Source of the DNA: Sequoia sempervirens
Taxonomy: Eukaryota > Streptophyta > Pinopsida > Cupressales > Cupressaceae
Direction of reading: 5' to 3'
Assembly: GCA_007258455.2 (NCBI GenBank)
Contig: VDFB02321288.1
Coordinates: forward strand, 1 to 64,000
Length of the DNA: 64,000 bases
Part shown: positions 12,295 to 25,100 of the stretch, in pieces
How positions within the stretch are numbered: position 1 is the first letter of the stretch
Layout: each line of letters opens with the position of its first letter
Made by a program: the position numbers and the translations under genes
Notes under the pieces: generated by a model
Databases searched by the model: none
The model's input: the letters and a program-made list of their open reading frames with translations, nothing else
Told to the model about the DNA's origin: nothing

Positions 12295-13492
12295 GTGGGA
12301 GTGTTAACTTAGTGCAGGCCCACTAGCCAAAGGCTAATATCTCAAGATTAGTGCAAGGAACTTATCTTTCAGGAGTGAATAGATAGGGATCTAGTGGCAC
12401 AAGATCTCACATTTTCCCTTTCTTTGGAGGCCCTAAGACCTTCCCAAATAGCTTCTATGTCTACTTAGGGAGATACATGGTGAGTAACTTTAGGCACAAT
12501 ATTGTACCTTGTACCACACTAAGAAATGATTGAAAGGTCTTAAACTAGGATGCACAAGGTTGCTAGGGAGTCCTCCAAATGTCTCAAGGGTATGTGAGGC
12601 CCAAATCCATAGATGAAAGAGAATAATGCCAAATAGTAGAGAGGAGAGGTTAAACTACTCTTCACCTTCACTTCACCACTTGGTATAAATTTCTTGGAGG
12701 CTTAGCCCAGATTGACAACATTCCACTTCCAAGAGAGGTATCTTTCGATTCACCTCCCACTCTTTATACTCTATCAGAATGCAAGAGTTGAGATCATCCC
12801 GTAGGATGATCAAATCCCTAGGCAGGCCTCCTAAAATGAATGATCCAAGTGTTTTTGGTCACCCAAGATTGCATCAAGCACAAGGGGAGAGTATACACAC
12901 ATTGGGTTCCTTGGGATGACAAAGAAAAGAAAAGAAAAAAGTAAGTGATGTTTTTGTTCCTCAAGATCACACTAGGTGTGAGAGCAGAGCATACACACCT
13001 CTCAGTCAAAGACACAAGAAAAAAAGTTCATTAACCTTAAGAATAGAAACGTTCCTAGATCTTAGTGGAAAAAAAGAAAGCGTTGAACAAGTGAATCCAC
13101 AAGAAAGATGTAAGTAGTTTGATGATTTTTTCATTTGATAAGTGATTTCAAGCTACACAACAAGAAGTTAGATGGAAAAATGATAAAAAAAAATGATTGT
13201 TAGAATTAAGATAAAAAAAAAATTTGGAATTCTTTTGTGATGGGGGTTGGTACACTCACCCCAACAATGGGGGGTGTGGGGGGATGAACGTGATCCCCCA
13301 CTAATAGGGGTTCGAGAGCGAAGCCCTTGAAGGATTTTTTATATAAGAAAAATATTTCTTTGAAAACTTATGAAGAAAACTAATTAGAAGCACAACTCTA
13401 TGAAGCACAAGCATTGCAAGACCAAATAAAGATGCCTTTTGATAGAACAAAAGTGCAGAAACATTAAAAAAAAAATTTACACCTATGCAAAG
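12295..13492. other. Presumed leader of element V
   Basis: No gene is supported. The stretch contains two near copies of a motif with AGCACAAGGGGAGAGTATAC (about 12877) and GAGCAGAGCATACACACC (about 12980). Both follow a CCTCAAGATC- or CACCCAAGAT-like word and both sit next to A-rich runs. A GC-rich patch at 13240-13330 (GGGGGTTGG...CCCCAACAATGGGGGG, then GGGGTTCGAGAGCGAAGCCC) can fold on itself. Confidence 0.45.
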
Positions 13493-13683
13493 GCATGTGA
13501 CTTTATGAAGTAGAAGTGCAATGAGTCAAAATAGAAGCATAGAAAGTCAGAACAAAGGCGTGAAAAGTCAAAATAGAGATGCAAAAATTCAAAACAGAGG
13601 CATGAAAAGTCTAAACAAAGGCATGGAAAGTTGAAACCTAGGTGCAAAAAGTCAAAATAGAGGTGTGTATGAATAGAACAAAA
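13493..13683. repeat. 21-bp minisatellite, about nine units
   Basis: Units of exactly 21 bp with consensus GCATGAAAAGTCAAAACAGAG start at 13516, 13537, 13558, 13579, 13600, 13621, 13642 and 13663, preceded by a 23-bp variant at 13493. Because 21 is a multiple of three, the minus strand stays open and reads as a seven-residue repeat (L-Y-F-D-F-L-H type). Looser relatives of the unit continue to about 14070. Confidence 0.9.
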
Positions 13684-13699
13684 GCACACTTTTGTAGAA

Positions 13700-15098
13700 A
13701 CCCTAGATCTAAAGAAAAATATTATAACTGGCCCTAATTTCTACAAAACAAAATGTTAAGAAAATCTAAAACATGCAAAGAAGATAGATTAGCAAAACAT
13801 GCAAGCAAAATGTTAGGAAAAATGTCTAAGTGAATAGAGAAAAACCAAGGGTTAGCATTAAAAATAGCTAAAAAATTAAGTAGAATGCAATCAAAATTTT
13901 GTGAAAAGCAAGCCCATTTCATTCCAATAGAAGCACGATGGGATATAACATAAGCACCAAAAGTCACCACAGAAGCGTAGTTCTACCAAAAGAAAACATC
14001 AAGTCATAATGGAAGTGCAATTTTGTCAAATGGAAGCACCAAATCACAAAGCCAAGCATCAAATCAAAACTTGCAACTAAGAACTCAACAAATACTCACA
14101 AAAAAGGTCAAAATAGGAACATGGATCCCATTAGGCATGCCAAAATGAGGGCAATAAAATGGATTGAAGGTAAATAACATAGAAGACAATGTAATACACA
14201 CATTGCCTTCACCTAAAACCCTTCTTTCTCCTCAAATAGAGTTGAAGAAGAGTGCACCCTAGCTCCACTTGATTTGCTTTTTTGATGTGTTGATGGAGGA
14301 ATGTGGTTGCTCATAAAACCAACATCATGATGATAGGATTAAGATGATAAGGATATAATGATGGAAGATTAACTAAGCTATGGAAGAAGTAGATAGAAAA
14401 TGAAAGAAATAGATAGAAAATTCAACAACATAAGGCTATGGATATGGAAGATTGATAGAGATTTGGACAACAGAATAATATGAATATGGAAGATTATGCA
14501 AAAGGGATGGAAGGCCTCTCATTTATAGAATTTCTATGAGAAAAATCAAGGGCGAAGATTGATTGGTTAATGGATGGCTTGGATTGAATGAGGATTAGGG
14601 CTTTGTCACATGAGGGATAAGGTCTAGGTTTAGGAATGGATTAGGGAAACATCTTTATATGAATGGATAGGATTAATCTAGGTGTGATATGAAATGAATG
14701 ACTGAGATGGAAAATTAGTTTGACTTTGGGGGAGGTTTCTAAATTCAATGAATCTAGACAAGGAGTTAGTTAGACATGTGAAAGGGACACTTGTCACATG
14801 ATAATAGTTATAGATTGTGATCCATGTGAACAAGTTTAAGGGCTACGATTAAATGGATAAGGATTGAGGAATAAAGTGGAATTAAATAATGGAAAAAAAG
14901 GTGGTGGGGATTAATTAGTTGCAAGATTTGGGGATAAGGCTACTTAATTAAATAAATATGAAATTTATTTAATTAAAGGTGATGGATAAGGGTAATGGAT
15001 AAATTAAATAAATAAATAAATATTATTTAATTAATTAATGGATTAGGATAGGCTAAAATTAGGTGTGGTTAGATAAGGTTGGATTTTAGGTGTCTACA
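13700..15098 (-). repeat. LTR of element V (minus strand; lower boundary uncertain)
   Basis: Read on the minus strand, the sequence starts at 15098 with TGTAGACACCTAAAATCC, a common type of plant LTR start. It continues through about 570 bp of U3-like sequence to a good TATA box (CTATAAAT, complement of 14521-14528). The LTR then runs to lower coordinates. Its end and the primer-binding site were not located, so the start coordinate is only a guess. The interior would lie below it, so this would be a 5' LTR. No second copy was found in the window, so the 3' LTR is lost or too diverged to see. Confidence 0.5.
14521..14528 (-). promoter_or_regulatory. TATA box in element V LTR
   Basis: The minus strand reads CTATAAAT followed by GAGAGGCC, a standard TATA-box context about 570 bp inside the LTR start. 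Confidence 0.55.
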
Positions 15099-15175
15099 AT
15101 TTTAATCCAAAAAATTTCATATGCAATAATAATAAACGTAAAAGTGAATTGAGTAAAAACAATTAAAATTAGTCT

Positions 15176-15185
15176 TTGTATGTGT

Positions 15186-15237
<52 letters not shown>

Positions 15238-15346
15238 ATACATAGTGTATAGTATATATATATATATAATGTCATATGAATCCATAGTACATATATACAA
15301 ATACAATTTTTGCATTCATAAATATGTATATACATATATAAATATG

Positions 15347-15378
<32 letters not shown>

Positions 15379-15414
15379 CATATATGTATACATATACATA
15401 CATACATACATACA

Positions 15415-15445
<31 letters not shown>
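15176..15445. repeat. Compound microsatellite (CA)n, (TA)n, (TACA)n
   Basis: An AC-dinucleotide run (about 15183-15204) is followed by several TA runs, and then TACA tetranucleotides from about 15390 to 15441. Open frames seen on both strands here (Tyr/Ile/Cys/Met-rich) are by-products of the repeat and are not genes. AT-rich TATATGCAT-type sequence continues to 15659. Confidence 0.95.
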
Positions 15446-15450
<5 letters not shown>

Positions 15451-16953
15451 TGCATTTATACATAATTATTCATACATTTAGTTAAATGCATCCTTATGTG
15501 CATATATATATATACACATATATTTATATGCATGTTTGTATACTTATATGTAGGTTTTATATATGTGTGTTTTCATACACATTTATAAAAAATATATCCA
15601 TATATTGTTATATAAATATACATATCAATACATTTATAACTATATAAATATTTATAAATTATAAAGGAGGGAGACTGACTAGTTAGGGACTCTAGGTCAC
15701 ATAAGAGTCTAGAACAATAGGCTGCCCTGATCTACCTCAAGCTAGATAGATGGATTAAAAAGGTTAGGGTTTCAAGGGTTGAAAAGGAAGGACAACTAGT
15801 CTATCACTTTCCTTCTGCTAACCTGAATGTTTCAAGGAATTAGGAGAGTTGATTTTTAGGATTGAAACTATAACTCAGACATCTTACTGCTAGAGGACTA
15901 TAACGCGGGTTGCAGACTCCAACGTGGTGTGTTGGGGTCTCAAGGACGCATTGGCATTCGTATGGACAAAAAGTGTAAGGTACAGTGCAAAATGCCAAAA
16001 AGCCTACTAACTACTTGATTAACAGAGTTTTGCACTACAACGGATATGAAAAATACAGAATAACAAAAATAACAAGAAAAATACTTTAATAAAAATAACA
16101 AGAAAAATACTTTAACAATGTTAAACTAGCATTTAACAAGAGAAAGGTGGTAGAAACAAACCTTCAAACCTGCAAGTTGAGGCCTTCAAGATCTTCACTT
16201 GACAAACAACCTACACACACAAGAACAAGAAAATGTTGGGGATGTGTTTAGAAGACTACCTTAGTCAGTCCCCCACTTTGGTGTTTCCACCCCCACGGAT
16301 AGCTAGATAGCAACGGTTGTAGAAAAATGATAAAGAAATATTTAGAAACAAAAATACCAAGCAATGCTAAAACAATAATATGCTACTATACGAGTAGATG
16401 ATGCAAAAGTAAATGGAAATGGATGGATATTACCTTCTCAACCAAATGCTCTCAAGGAAAATGGAGGAAGATGTGAGCTCGCAAGCTCTCCAAAGCCAAT
16501 GTTGTCGTAACAATGAAGAGGAGGAGCCAACAAAGCATAGACTTGTAGCTACAATGGTGGTGGTGAAACATGAAGGAGCTAAAAGTGAGTGTTGAGCAAG
16601 TGTGTAGAGCCAATTCTCGATCCAGAAGTTGAAGAAGCTAGATTGAATGGTAGAATAGGCAATTTGAATGAATGAAGGAGGCAAAAACCCATTTGGAGTC
16701 ACTCCAAAGAGTAATGAACGTTACACTTTGTGCCCAATGGAGGAGTGTAACACCTTTGCAAATTCCAAAGGTAGGAATCGTGTTAAGATAGAATTGCGCT
16801 GCATAGACATTCATGCATTGCGCTAGTGTCTGGCTGACAAAAATTCCCCCACCGACACACAAATGAGATGCCAAGTGGATGAAAGGTGGAAGCGGATGTG
16901 GAAAATAAATCATCAGGATCATGTTTTCTAAGGTAAGGGGTGTATAAACGGGG

Positions 16954-16963
16954 AATTTATAAG
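16954..16963 (-). promoter_or_regulatory. TATA-like box in X LTR
   Basis: The minus strand reads CTTATAAATTCC about 550 bp inside the LTR start and downstream of the U3 hairpin array. This is the expected place for the transcription start of a minus-strand element. Confidence 0.45.
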
Positions 16964-17124
16964 GGGTGCAAATTCACGCCATTACATTTTCCCCCCACTT
17001 TAGCGAGCATAAGTGTCAATGAATGCATAGTAAAGTAGAGTGTAAGAAGTTGAAAAACATATATCTGAATCATCGAGGAAGTAGACCGCAATCTAGCGAA
17101 CTCAAGTGCAAGAGAGAGATATGG

Positions 17125-17424
17125 CTCCATAGGTACTCGATCCTATGGGGGTTTGAATAAAAGTGTCGTAGGTGCTTGGTCCTATGAAAGGTGAAAAAAA
17201 GGCTCTATAGGTGCCCAGTCCCATATAATTGTCTCCATAGGTGCTCGGTCCCATAGAGGATGAACAAAGGGTTCTAGAAGTGCTCGGTCCTGTAGAATGA
17301 AAAAGGCTTTACAGGTGCTCAATCCTGCAAAGGAGGTGCCACAGGTGCTTGATCCTAAGGGAGACCAGATGTGAAAGGCTCCGCAGAGTCTGATTGGCCC
17401 TTACAAGTGCTCGGTCCTGCAAGG
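17125..17424 (-). repeat. Array of eight hairpin-forming repeats in the X LTR U3
   Basis: The word AGGTGCTCGGTCC, or a close variant, occurs eight times at intervals of about 30-90 bp: units near 17127-17148, 17166-17187, 17205-17227, 17233-17258, 17272-17297, 17307-17332, 17337-17360 and 17397-17424. In most units the bases left and right of TGCTCGGT are complementary (CCATAGG/CCTATGG, CATAGG/CCCATAG, TTTACAGG/CCTGCAAA). Position in U3, upstream of the TATA-like box, suggests an enhancer-type subrepeat array. Confidence 0.8.
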
Positions 17425-17510
17425 CAACATGTTAATTCACAAACAAAACATGTTAGGAAAGCAAAATTCATACAAACATATTGAATATTTATCAGGCTCC
17501 ACACCAAACA

Positions 17511-17521
17511 ATCTCCCACTT
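17511..17521 (-). promoter_or_regulatory. Polypurine tract of element X
   Basis: The minus strand reads AAGTGGGAGAT immediately before the LTR start TGTTTGG. CAAGTGGGAGATTGTT is the classic plant copia polypurine-tract/LTR junction, used to prime plus-strand DNA synthesis. Confidence 0.75.
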
Positions 17522-17603
17522 GGAGACTGATCCTAGACGACACCATTGCACTTGCAGCTCCCATTGGATTACAGGTTTGGCTAGTTTCTTATGTCCATCA
17601 TTA

Positions 17604-20600
17604 TCATTTGTGAAGGCCAATTGAAACTAATGAGGAAATCAGTTTCTCCCATGTAACTTCCTTTGTGAACATATCTGCAGGATTCTCACTTGTGTGAATT
17701 TTCTCCAGCTTCAACTGGCCATCCTCCAAAATTGACTAGATGAAGTGGTATCTGAGTTGCATGTGCTTATTTTTTGAATGTAGAGTTGAGTTCTTAGCAA
17801 GATGAATGGAACTTTGGCTATCAGTGTACGAAGGGATATCTTCTTGTTGTTGTCCCAATTCCTCCATAAAATGTTTTAACCAAATCATCTCCTTGCTAGC
17901 TCTTGTAGCATCAACATACTCAGCTTTAGTAGTTGAAAGCACAACAACCTTTTGTAGTCTTGAAATCCAACTGATCGCAATACCTCCTATAGTAAAAACA
18001 TGCCCTATAGTACTCCTCTTGCTATCAATATCACCCGACAGATCAAAATCAACATATCCTTTTAGACTAGAATTTGTTCCTCCAAAATATAGTTTCTTTG
18101 AATTAGTACCTCTCAAATATCAGAGAATCCATTTTACAGCATTCCAATGTTCCATTCTTAGATTTCCCATATACCTGCTCATGACTCCTACTACATGTGC
18201 AATATCTCGCCTTGTGCATACTATTACATATATCAAGCTACCAACAACTGATGCATATGGTATCTAAGACATTTTATCTTCCTCCTCTTCTATCTTTAGA
18301 CACATCTCCTTAGTCAACTTAAAATGACTAGGAAAAGGTGTACTAACTTCTTTTCCATTCTACATGTTAAACATTTTCAACACCTTCTCTACATACTCAC
18401 TTTGAGACAAAAATAACTTTTTATTTGTCCTATCTCATGTGATCCTCATACCAAGGATTTTTTTTGTTGCACCCAAATCCTTCATAGCAAATGAATTTGC
18501 TAATTTCTTCTTAAGTTCATTAATATGTTGCATGTTAGACCTGACAACAAGCATGCCATCAACATAAAGCAACAGGATAATATAGCTACCATTACCCAAT
18601 TTCTTACAATAAACACAATAATCATAATGATATCTTTTGTAAACTTGTTTAGCCATAAAATTATCAAATTTCAAATACCATTTCTGAGGTGCTTGCTTCA
18701 GGCCATATAAACTCTTCTTTAACCTACACACAAATTCCTCCCTACCCTTGACCTCATATCCTTGTGGTTGTTGCATGTATATTTCCTCTTCCAAGTCTCC
18801 ATGGGAAATGTTGTTTTCACATCTAGTTGTTCAAGATACAAGTCTTTCACAACCACAAGACTTATAATAGTTCTAATAGAAGTCATCTTTACAACTAGAG
18901 AAAATATTTCATCAAAATATATATCTTTTTTATGTTCAAAACCTTTTACTACGAGTCTGGCCTTATATATTTTCTTGCCTCCATATTCTTCCTTCAACCT
19001 GTAAACCCATTTATTTGGCAATGCTCTTTTACTTGCAAGAAATTGGACTAAGTCCTAAGTCTGATTTTGTAGCAAGGAATTCATTTCCTCTTTCATGCCT
19101 AGCTCCCATTGCTTTTTGGTATCTACCTACATTGCTTCTTCATAACCTTCAGGTTAACTAGAATCAGTTAATAATATAGAATATAATGATGGAGAAATTC
19201 TTTCTAGAGGTCTAGTTATCCTTGTAGAATGTCTAACACTTGCAGGAGTCTGTGGGATAACTTTTTATTGTTGAGCATCAGAGACCACTGGCATTTTATT
19301 TTCTAGAATCTCATCCATCACCACATATTTATTTTTGGCCTGTTCATGCTTCTTTTCCTGCAGTTGATCCTTATACATGACCTTCTCATTGAATATAACA
19401 TCTCTGCTCCTAATGATTTTATGATTTTCATAATCCCATAATTGATAACCAAATTCATCTACTCCATATCCAATGTAGGTACATTTTTTAGACTTAGCAT
19501 CAAGCTTGGTTCTATTTTCTATATCAACATGGACAAAAGCTTCACAACCAAAGGTTTTTAGAAATGAGTAGTTTACCTTTTTACCTATCTATGCCTCCTC
19601 TGGAATGCCACCATCCAAAGGATTTGAAGGTCCCTTGTTTAATAAATAAACAACGGTATGTACAACATCTTCCCAAAAGTGTAAGGGTAGTCTAACATGC
19701 AATCTCATACTCCTTGCACACTCCATAATGGTCCTATTCATCCTCTCAAACACACCATTTTCTTGTGGGGTTCCAAGAACCATTTTCTACCTACAAATTC
19801 CATTGTATGAACAATAATTTTCAAATTATTTTCTACAATACTCACTTCCATTATCATATCTGAGACACTTCAACTTTTTTCTTGTCTCGTTCTCAACCAA
19901 AGCTTTTCACTTTTTAAAAGTTTCAAATACTTTTGATTTTTGTTTTAGTAAATACACCCATGTTTTCCTAGTTGCATCATCAATGGAAGTAACATAATAT
20001 CAAGAGCCACCAAGAGAAGATACCTGAGCCAGTCCCCATACATTTAAATGCACAAGCTCTAATTTCTCACTCTTCTTCTCTTTCCCAACTTTGAGAAATC
20101 AGACTCTTTTCTATTTTTCATAAACATAATTTTCACAGAACTCCAAGTCAATTTACTTTGGACCTAGTAGCAACTTTCTAGAATGAAGGATCTTCATCCC
20201 TTTCTCACTCATGTGCCCAAGTCTATGGTGCCATAATTTTGTTTCTATCCCTATAGCAAGTGCTATAACTATCTCAATAGCAATTGTTTCTATAGCAGCT
20301 AAGGTAGAGTAAGTGTTACCAGTACACAAATACAATGTGCCTACCTTTTCACCTTTAGCTACTACTAATGCACCTTTAGTGACCTTCTAGACTTTGTCTA
20401 AAAAGGTAACCATGCATCCTTCACTACCTAGTTCTCCTGCAAAAATTAAATTCCTTCTCAAATTTGGAACATTCCTTACCTCCTATAGCAACCATTCATT
20501 TCCATTCCGCAACTTGATTAATATCTTTCCTTTTCCAACAATCTGACAGGGTTCATCATCACCCAAATATACCTGTCCAAAATCACCTTGAACATAATCT

Positions 20601-20814
20601 ACAAAATATTTCCTATGGGGTGTGGCATGAAATGAAGCCCTTGAATCTATTACCCAAGAAAAATTAGCATTATCTAAACACAAAATTAAAGCATCCTACA
20701 ATTTATTGCTTGCAACATTAGCTTCCTTACTATCATCATGTTGTATGTCTCCTTGTTTTCCCTTTTGAGACCAATAATCCTTCTTTAAGTGTCTTGGCTT
20801 TCCACAGTGCCAAC
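17604..20814 (-). pseudogene. Ty1/copia pol remnant (zinc-knuckle end, PR, INT, RT, RNase H)
   Basis: From high to low coordinates the minus strand reads as follows. First, the second half of a CCHC zinc knuckle (CGKPRHLKKD, about 20770-20805). Second, a protease with WVIDSRASFHATP (20640), where DSGA-type Gly is Arg. Third, the pre-integrase box LWHHRLGHMSEKG (20230). Fourth, integrase with RYDNGSEY (about 19850) and PQENGVFERMNR (about 19750). Fifth, RT with LYVDGMLVV (18560), where the second Asp of YVDD is Gly. Last, RNase H ending in ENPADMFTK (about 17665). More than ten stops and a frameshift near 18790 break it. The order PR-INT-RT-RH identifies Ty1/copia. Its gag is 22 kb away, at 43286-43985, because element G is inserted between them. 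Confidence 0.93.
20810..20814. repeat. Left target-site duplication of element G (CCAAC)
   Basis: CCAAC directly precedes the LTR start of G. Its partner is CCAAT at 43286-43290 (four of five identical). A 5-bp duplication is the usual footprint of LTR-retrotransposon integration. Confidence 0.8.
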
Positions 20815-22146
20815 TATTGGTTGTTTTAAAGAACCAAGCAAATCTCACCAAGCATCTATGAATTTTCTAGATTCAATTCTTGAATACTCAGGAATTGATT
20901 GGCCAATGAATGAGAGGAAGCTAGAATGCTTCCCTCTTGCACTTTGGGCTCTGCAAAACCTGAAAGGGTGATCCCACAATGTGCATCTTGCAATATTTTA
21001 AACAATTATATCACACATTGTATACTAAGCAGATGTATTCCCATTGAAATGCTAAATAGATGAAATCTTTCAAGAAACTAACAATTCCTTAAAGAGGATT
21101 AAACACCTAAAGCTGAGAATACCACATAATACCAACTACACACAAAATACATCGATTGTAAAATTGTTTATTAATATTGTTCTCAAATTGAAACATCAGA
21201 ACCATAAGAAATGCACTAACACCTATTAGATCAATGTCTTATCTTAGGTTAGGTAGGAAAATCAAAATAAATTGAACTATAAGGTAAATTTAATTTCAAA
21301 CATCCATGATCTCTGTGCAATTGCATTACAAGACACATATCAAATGCTCAAATTCTATGAATACTTACCAAATCCACTAAATATTCATACAAACTCATGT
21401 TTTAATCAAGGTATTTTAACTGATTCACTAAACCAAATCCAAAATTAAAACATAATTCACTGCAAATCACAATAAATTGATCAGGTTTTCATTAATAACT
21501 CGTATGAAATATTATAGCTAGAGAGACAATAGACTCAAAGGTTTTCATTGTTCACTTAGACATGCTTGAAAACCATACAATTGAAAAAACTTATTCACTT
21601 GACTCAAAACCTAAGATACAAACTCAAACATACTTTCTTTGTGTTATCAATTTACATTTTTAGATCCAAAATTTAAAAAGAGACTAGCACAAATGGCCCT
21701 GAATTCCATTTTGTAAGAAACAAGGGAGAAAAACAAGCTTTAGGCCAAAAATTACACTTGTCACATTTTCATTTGACAACCTAAACTAATCATTCCATGA
21801 GGAATGGTTACAAAAAACTAGGAGAATATTCTCATATGAGGCAAAGGTTGCATTTCAGTTAGTAGAGATTCTCGTGCCTTCCAAAAGGCAGTTTGTTGAA
21901 GAGAGTGGTCTTCAAACTATTGGAGCATCTTTATCTTCATCTTCACCAAAAGAAAAAAAGTGTGCAAAAGGAAAGAAAACATGGATCAATATCCAGATTA
22001 GCATCCAACACTAGTCCAAGTCAACAACAATCAACTCTATCTATCACATGTTAAACTAGGATAAACATATCTTTTATTCATTGCAACTTCTAAGGCTAGA
22101 CCTGCACTATACTTGGCCATGTATATATGTTCTCCATCCCTATGTC

Positions 22147-25100
22147 TACAATTCCAACTAATCAATGAATGTCTTCTTCCACAATTCATACTCTGTATCA
22201 AAAGGCCAGTTAAATCCCAAGAGTTCATCCATCTTCTTTATGTAAGGAACATATTTAGCCATTACTAAATTGGCTTCTTTGTCATAGTCTTACAGGAAAC
22301 TAATGGTGAAAGAAAAAATTTCAAGAGTATTTTTCAACAGATCAATATCAACACTCTCACATATGAGAGATGCTTGGGAAGCTATAGTTGTATCCACCTA
22401 ATCTTTCCATGCCTATAGAGGTTTTACCTCATCATATGTATGTTGGATATCAGGCAACAATACCAATTTTTCCTCATCAATTTTTTCTTTCAACTCTCTT
22501 ATTTTTACTTCCAAATTAGGAGCAACATACCCTTGAAACATTTGTTCCTTAATCTCATTAATAAATTTATATGTTGAGCCAATATTTGGATATTTTTCCT
22601 TCTGATGTGCGACCCAAATGCTATAAGCTTCAAATTATCAACCCTGGGGATCCATCTATCCATTATTAGAGTAACCAAATCCTTGTCTCTCAAAGACAAA
22701 TTTATTGCTTGCAACATTAAAGAATAATTTGAATGAATACTATTCAATTTACCTTGAATCTTCTTATTCATGTGCTCTAGAACATTACAAACAATTTTTG
22801 AATTATTCTCATACATTGTGTCCTGAACTTGTGAAAATAATTTCTTGTATACTTCAATCTGTAGAAGCAATTGTTCCTTTGTGGGATCATTTGATGGATT
22901 TGCACCTGATGTGCTTGGCTCCTCAACTGTAATTGGTTCCTATCCCAAGTTTTATGGCATTATTGCTAATGATTGCTCTTGTGGAGGAGGAGGAGATTGG
23001 GGATATGCAATTGGGGAAGTAGGTGTTGCATAGGTTGAACCTAATGGGCCCCAGGTCTTTAATATTTCTAATTGTGGCTTGAATAATGCAAACTCTATTT
23101 CTATCTCAGCTACCCTTTGTTGGCTCTTGTTATATTCATCAATGATCTCATTGTGCTTTCTTTTGTACAAGTCTTTCTCTACAGTGACATTTTCCACTAT
23201 TACCTTAGTGAATTTAGCAACATTAATTGCCATTTCTACTGCTTTAAGTGTTGGAGTGTCAGAGACTCTTTTGATGATCAATTTCCCATTGAAGTTGGCT
23301 AGCTTTGTAACTTTTAGCTTCCTAGACCCCAAAGATAATGAAAAATAGGCCAAGGCATCCCATTCTTCATTGAAGGCTAACCCTTGCAATGCCAATTTGG
23401 ATTCTTCCTCTATTTGAAATAAGGGTTTTTCATGCCTCCTTATTATATCCAATACAATTGTATTTGCAATATCCCACTCTAGCAGCAATAATACCCCACT
23501 TTTATGCACTAATGCTCTGCCTTCTTCAGGTGTGATATTTTAGAATTCCTTCCTCATCATCTTCCTCACATTTGCTTGCACAACCTCCTCAGTAAGTTCA
23601 AGGTGCAAGCTCCTCTCTTTTGTAACATTTTTAGCATATTATTGAGCCTTAGCTCTCCATACAAAATCCTTAAAATCCTTGGTTTCCACAAATGAATTAT
23701 CTTCCAAAAAAGTATTGCAAGCCTCATGTCTTAGATCATCAACATTGCTTAAGCCACTAACATCAACTTTTCCCAATCTTAGGCTGCTCTCTCTTGTGCT
23801 TGATGCAATCTCCCTTGGGGGAGAAGGCATTCCTTGTTGCATATCTTCTTCTGACCTAAGGTAATCAACTACCTCGCCAACCTCAATACTCTACCTCTTT
23901 GGTGGTGGCTACTCTGATGGAGATGGACCTCTAGGAGATGAATCAATTTTAATTATGAGAAGGGAAACTTTCCTAGGAGGAGATTGTGCTGACCTCATAG
24001 GAGAAGATGCTCTTGACTCCTCTGATGCAGTAGGGGTTGGAAGTGTTTGTTGCTTCTTTATTACCTCCTTCCTAGAGTACACTAATTTTTCATGGTTGAT
24101 GATAAGAGGGTCTCTCCTCCAATGTTTCTATTGGTTCTTCTTCAATGGCCATTGCCTTCCCCTTATCAATTACTATGTGTTCCTCCCTCAAAACACCCAC
24201 TATGCTCTCAAAATTTTCAAGTACATACATGTCTCTATTCAACTCACCCTTAATATTGTGTAGAGGGTCATAGTTGGGATCTAAATTTGTAACTTTATCC
24301 ACCATTTTGTTGAAGGAGAGATACATTACCTTCCTTTCATCTTGTACTTGAAAATAAAAAATGTTCCTAATCACATCTTCAGGATAATATAAATTATGGA
24401 TGAAGGATCCACTTCTATTCTTTTCTTTCAAAGCAACAATGAAACCCTCTAGGTCATGGTTCCTTGGGCACACATTTTTCAATCTGTAAGGTGCAAGACC
24501 TTGCTCCAAGTCTTTCCACCCTCCCTTATCCATCACAAAATCTGCAAACACTGTCCACTCTAGAAAGAATGAGCCTTTCTTCTGTTGCTCAAGTAGATGT
24601 ACTATTTTTGCTCCTCCCAATTACCTCATAATCTCAAGAAATCCAATCCTTAGTGGCACATCTCTTGGTAATGCATGTGGGTTCACATTTGTGCCATAGA
24701 CCCTGAAAATGGTTGTACTGGGGTATGAAATTATGTCCCCCCAATTGTGATTTAATTTTAGATTAGGCCTCATTTCTAAGGGCCTCAAGAAGTCATGTAT
24801 CTCCTTAGGAATTCTTGGTGGATCATAAACCAAAAAAAATCTCAATTTTGGGGGAAAATACATTGTGGAAAACAACATAATCAAACTTTGTATCATCCTT
24901 ATCTAAAATTTGAGTCCAACATTGGATAGGCAGCTCAATATCCTCCTCTACCTTCTTCAGTGTCATGTCTTCACCAAAACTCTTATCTCCCTTGTATAGG
25001 AACATGTGAATCAAGAGAGAATACCACCATAACCTCACCCAATCCTTTCCTACCTTAAGTGCAAACAAAACTTGATGCATGTTTTCTGCCAGATATGTGG

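Larger units (their letters stand above)
15660..17510 (-). repeat. 3' LTR of copia element X
   Basis: On the minus strand the LTR starts at 17510 (TGTTTGGTGTGGAGCC), directly after a purine tract, and ends at 15660. The terminal CA has become TA. The last ~1.1 kb (15660-16890) aligns in the same orientation with 62896-64000, roughly 11 percent different in a 155-bp hand alignment. A TATA-like box (CTTATAAATT) is at the complement of 16954-16963. The U3 carries a hairpin array (separate entry). A 26-bp unit (AAAATAACAAGAAAAATACT core) is duplicated at 16065-16116 relative to the other copy. The ~1.85-kb length is long for a copia LTR. Alternatively, a second LTR may be fused in below about 16.9 kb. 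Confidence 0.65.

Noticed and set aside
13240..13330. Organellar or bacterial insert suggested by the GC-rich patch
   Set aside because: Only about 90 bp are GC-rich, with no gene content. GC-rich self-pairing patches of this kind occur in plant retroelement leaders.
15117..15481. Open frames of 63-112 codons on both strands
   Set aside because: They are translations of (TA)n, (CA)n and (TACA)n microsatellites; residue content is only Tyr, Ile, Met, Cys, His, Val and Thr.
17125..17424. CRISPR-like array
   Set aside because: Regular repeat-spacer geometry is absent, repeats vary, and the setting is an LTR of a plant retroelement with a copia polypurine tract next to it.
22037..22228. Separate small minus-strand gene
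   Set aside because: It is an alternative frame at the 3' end of the LTR-encoded ORF, and the same shadow appears at 38108-38323 in the other LTR.
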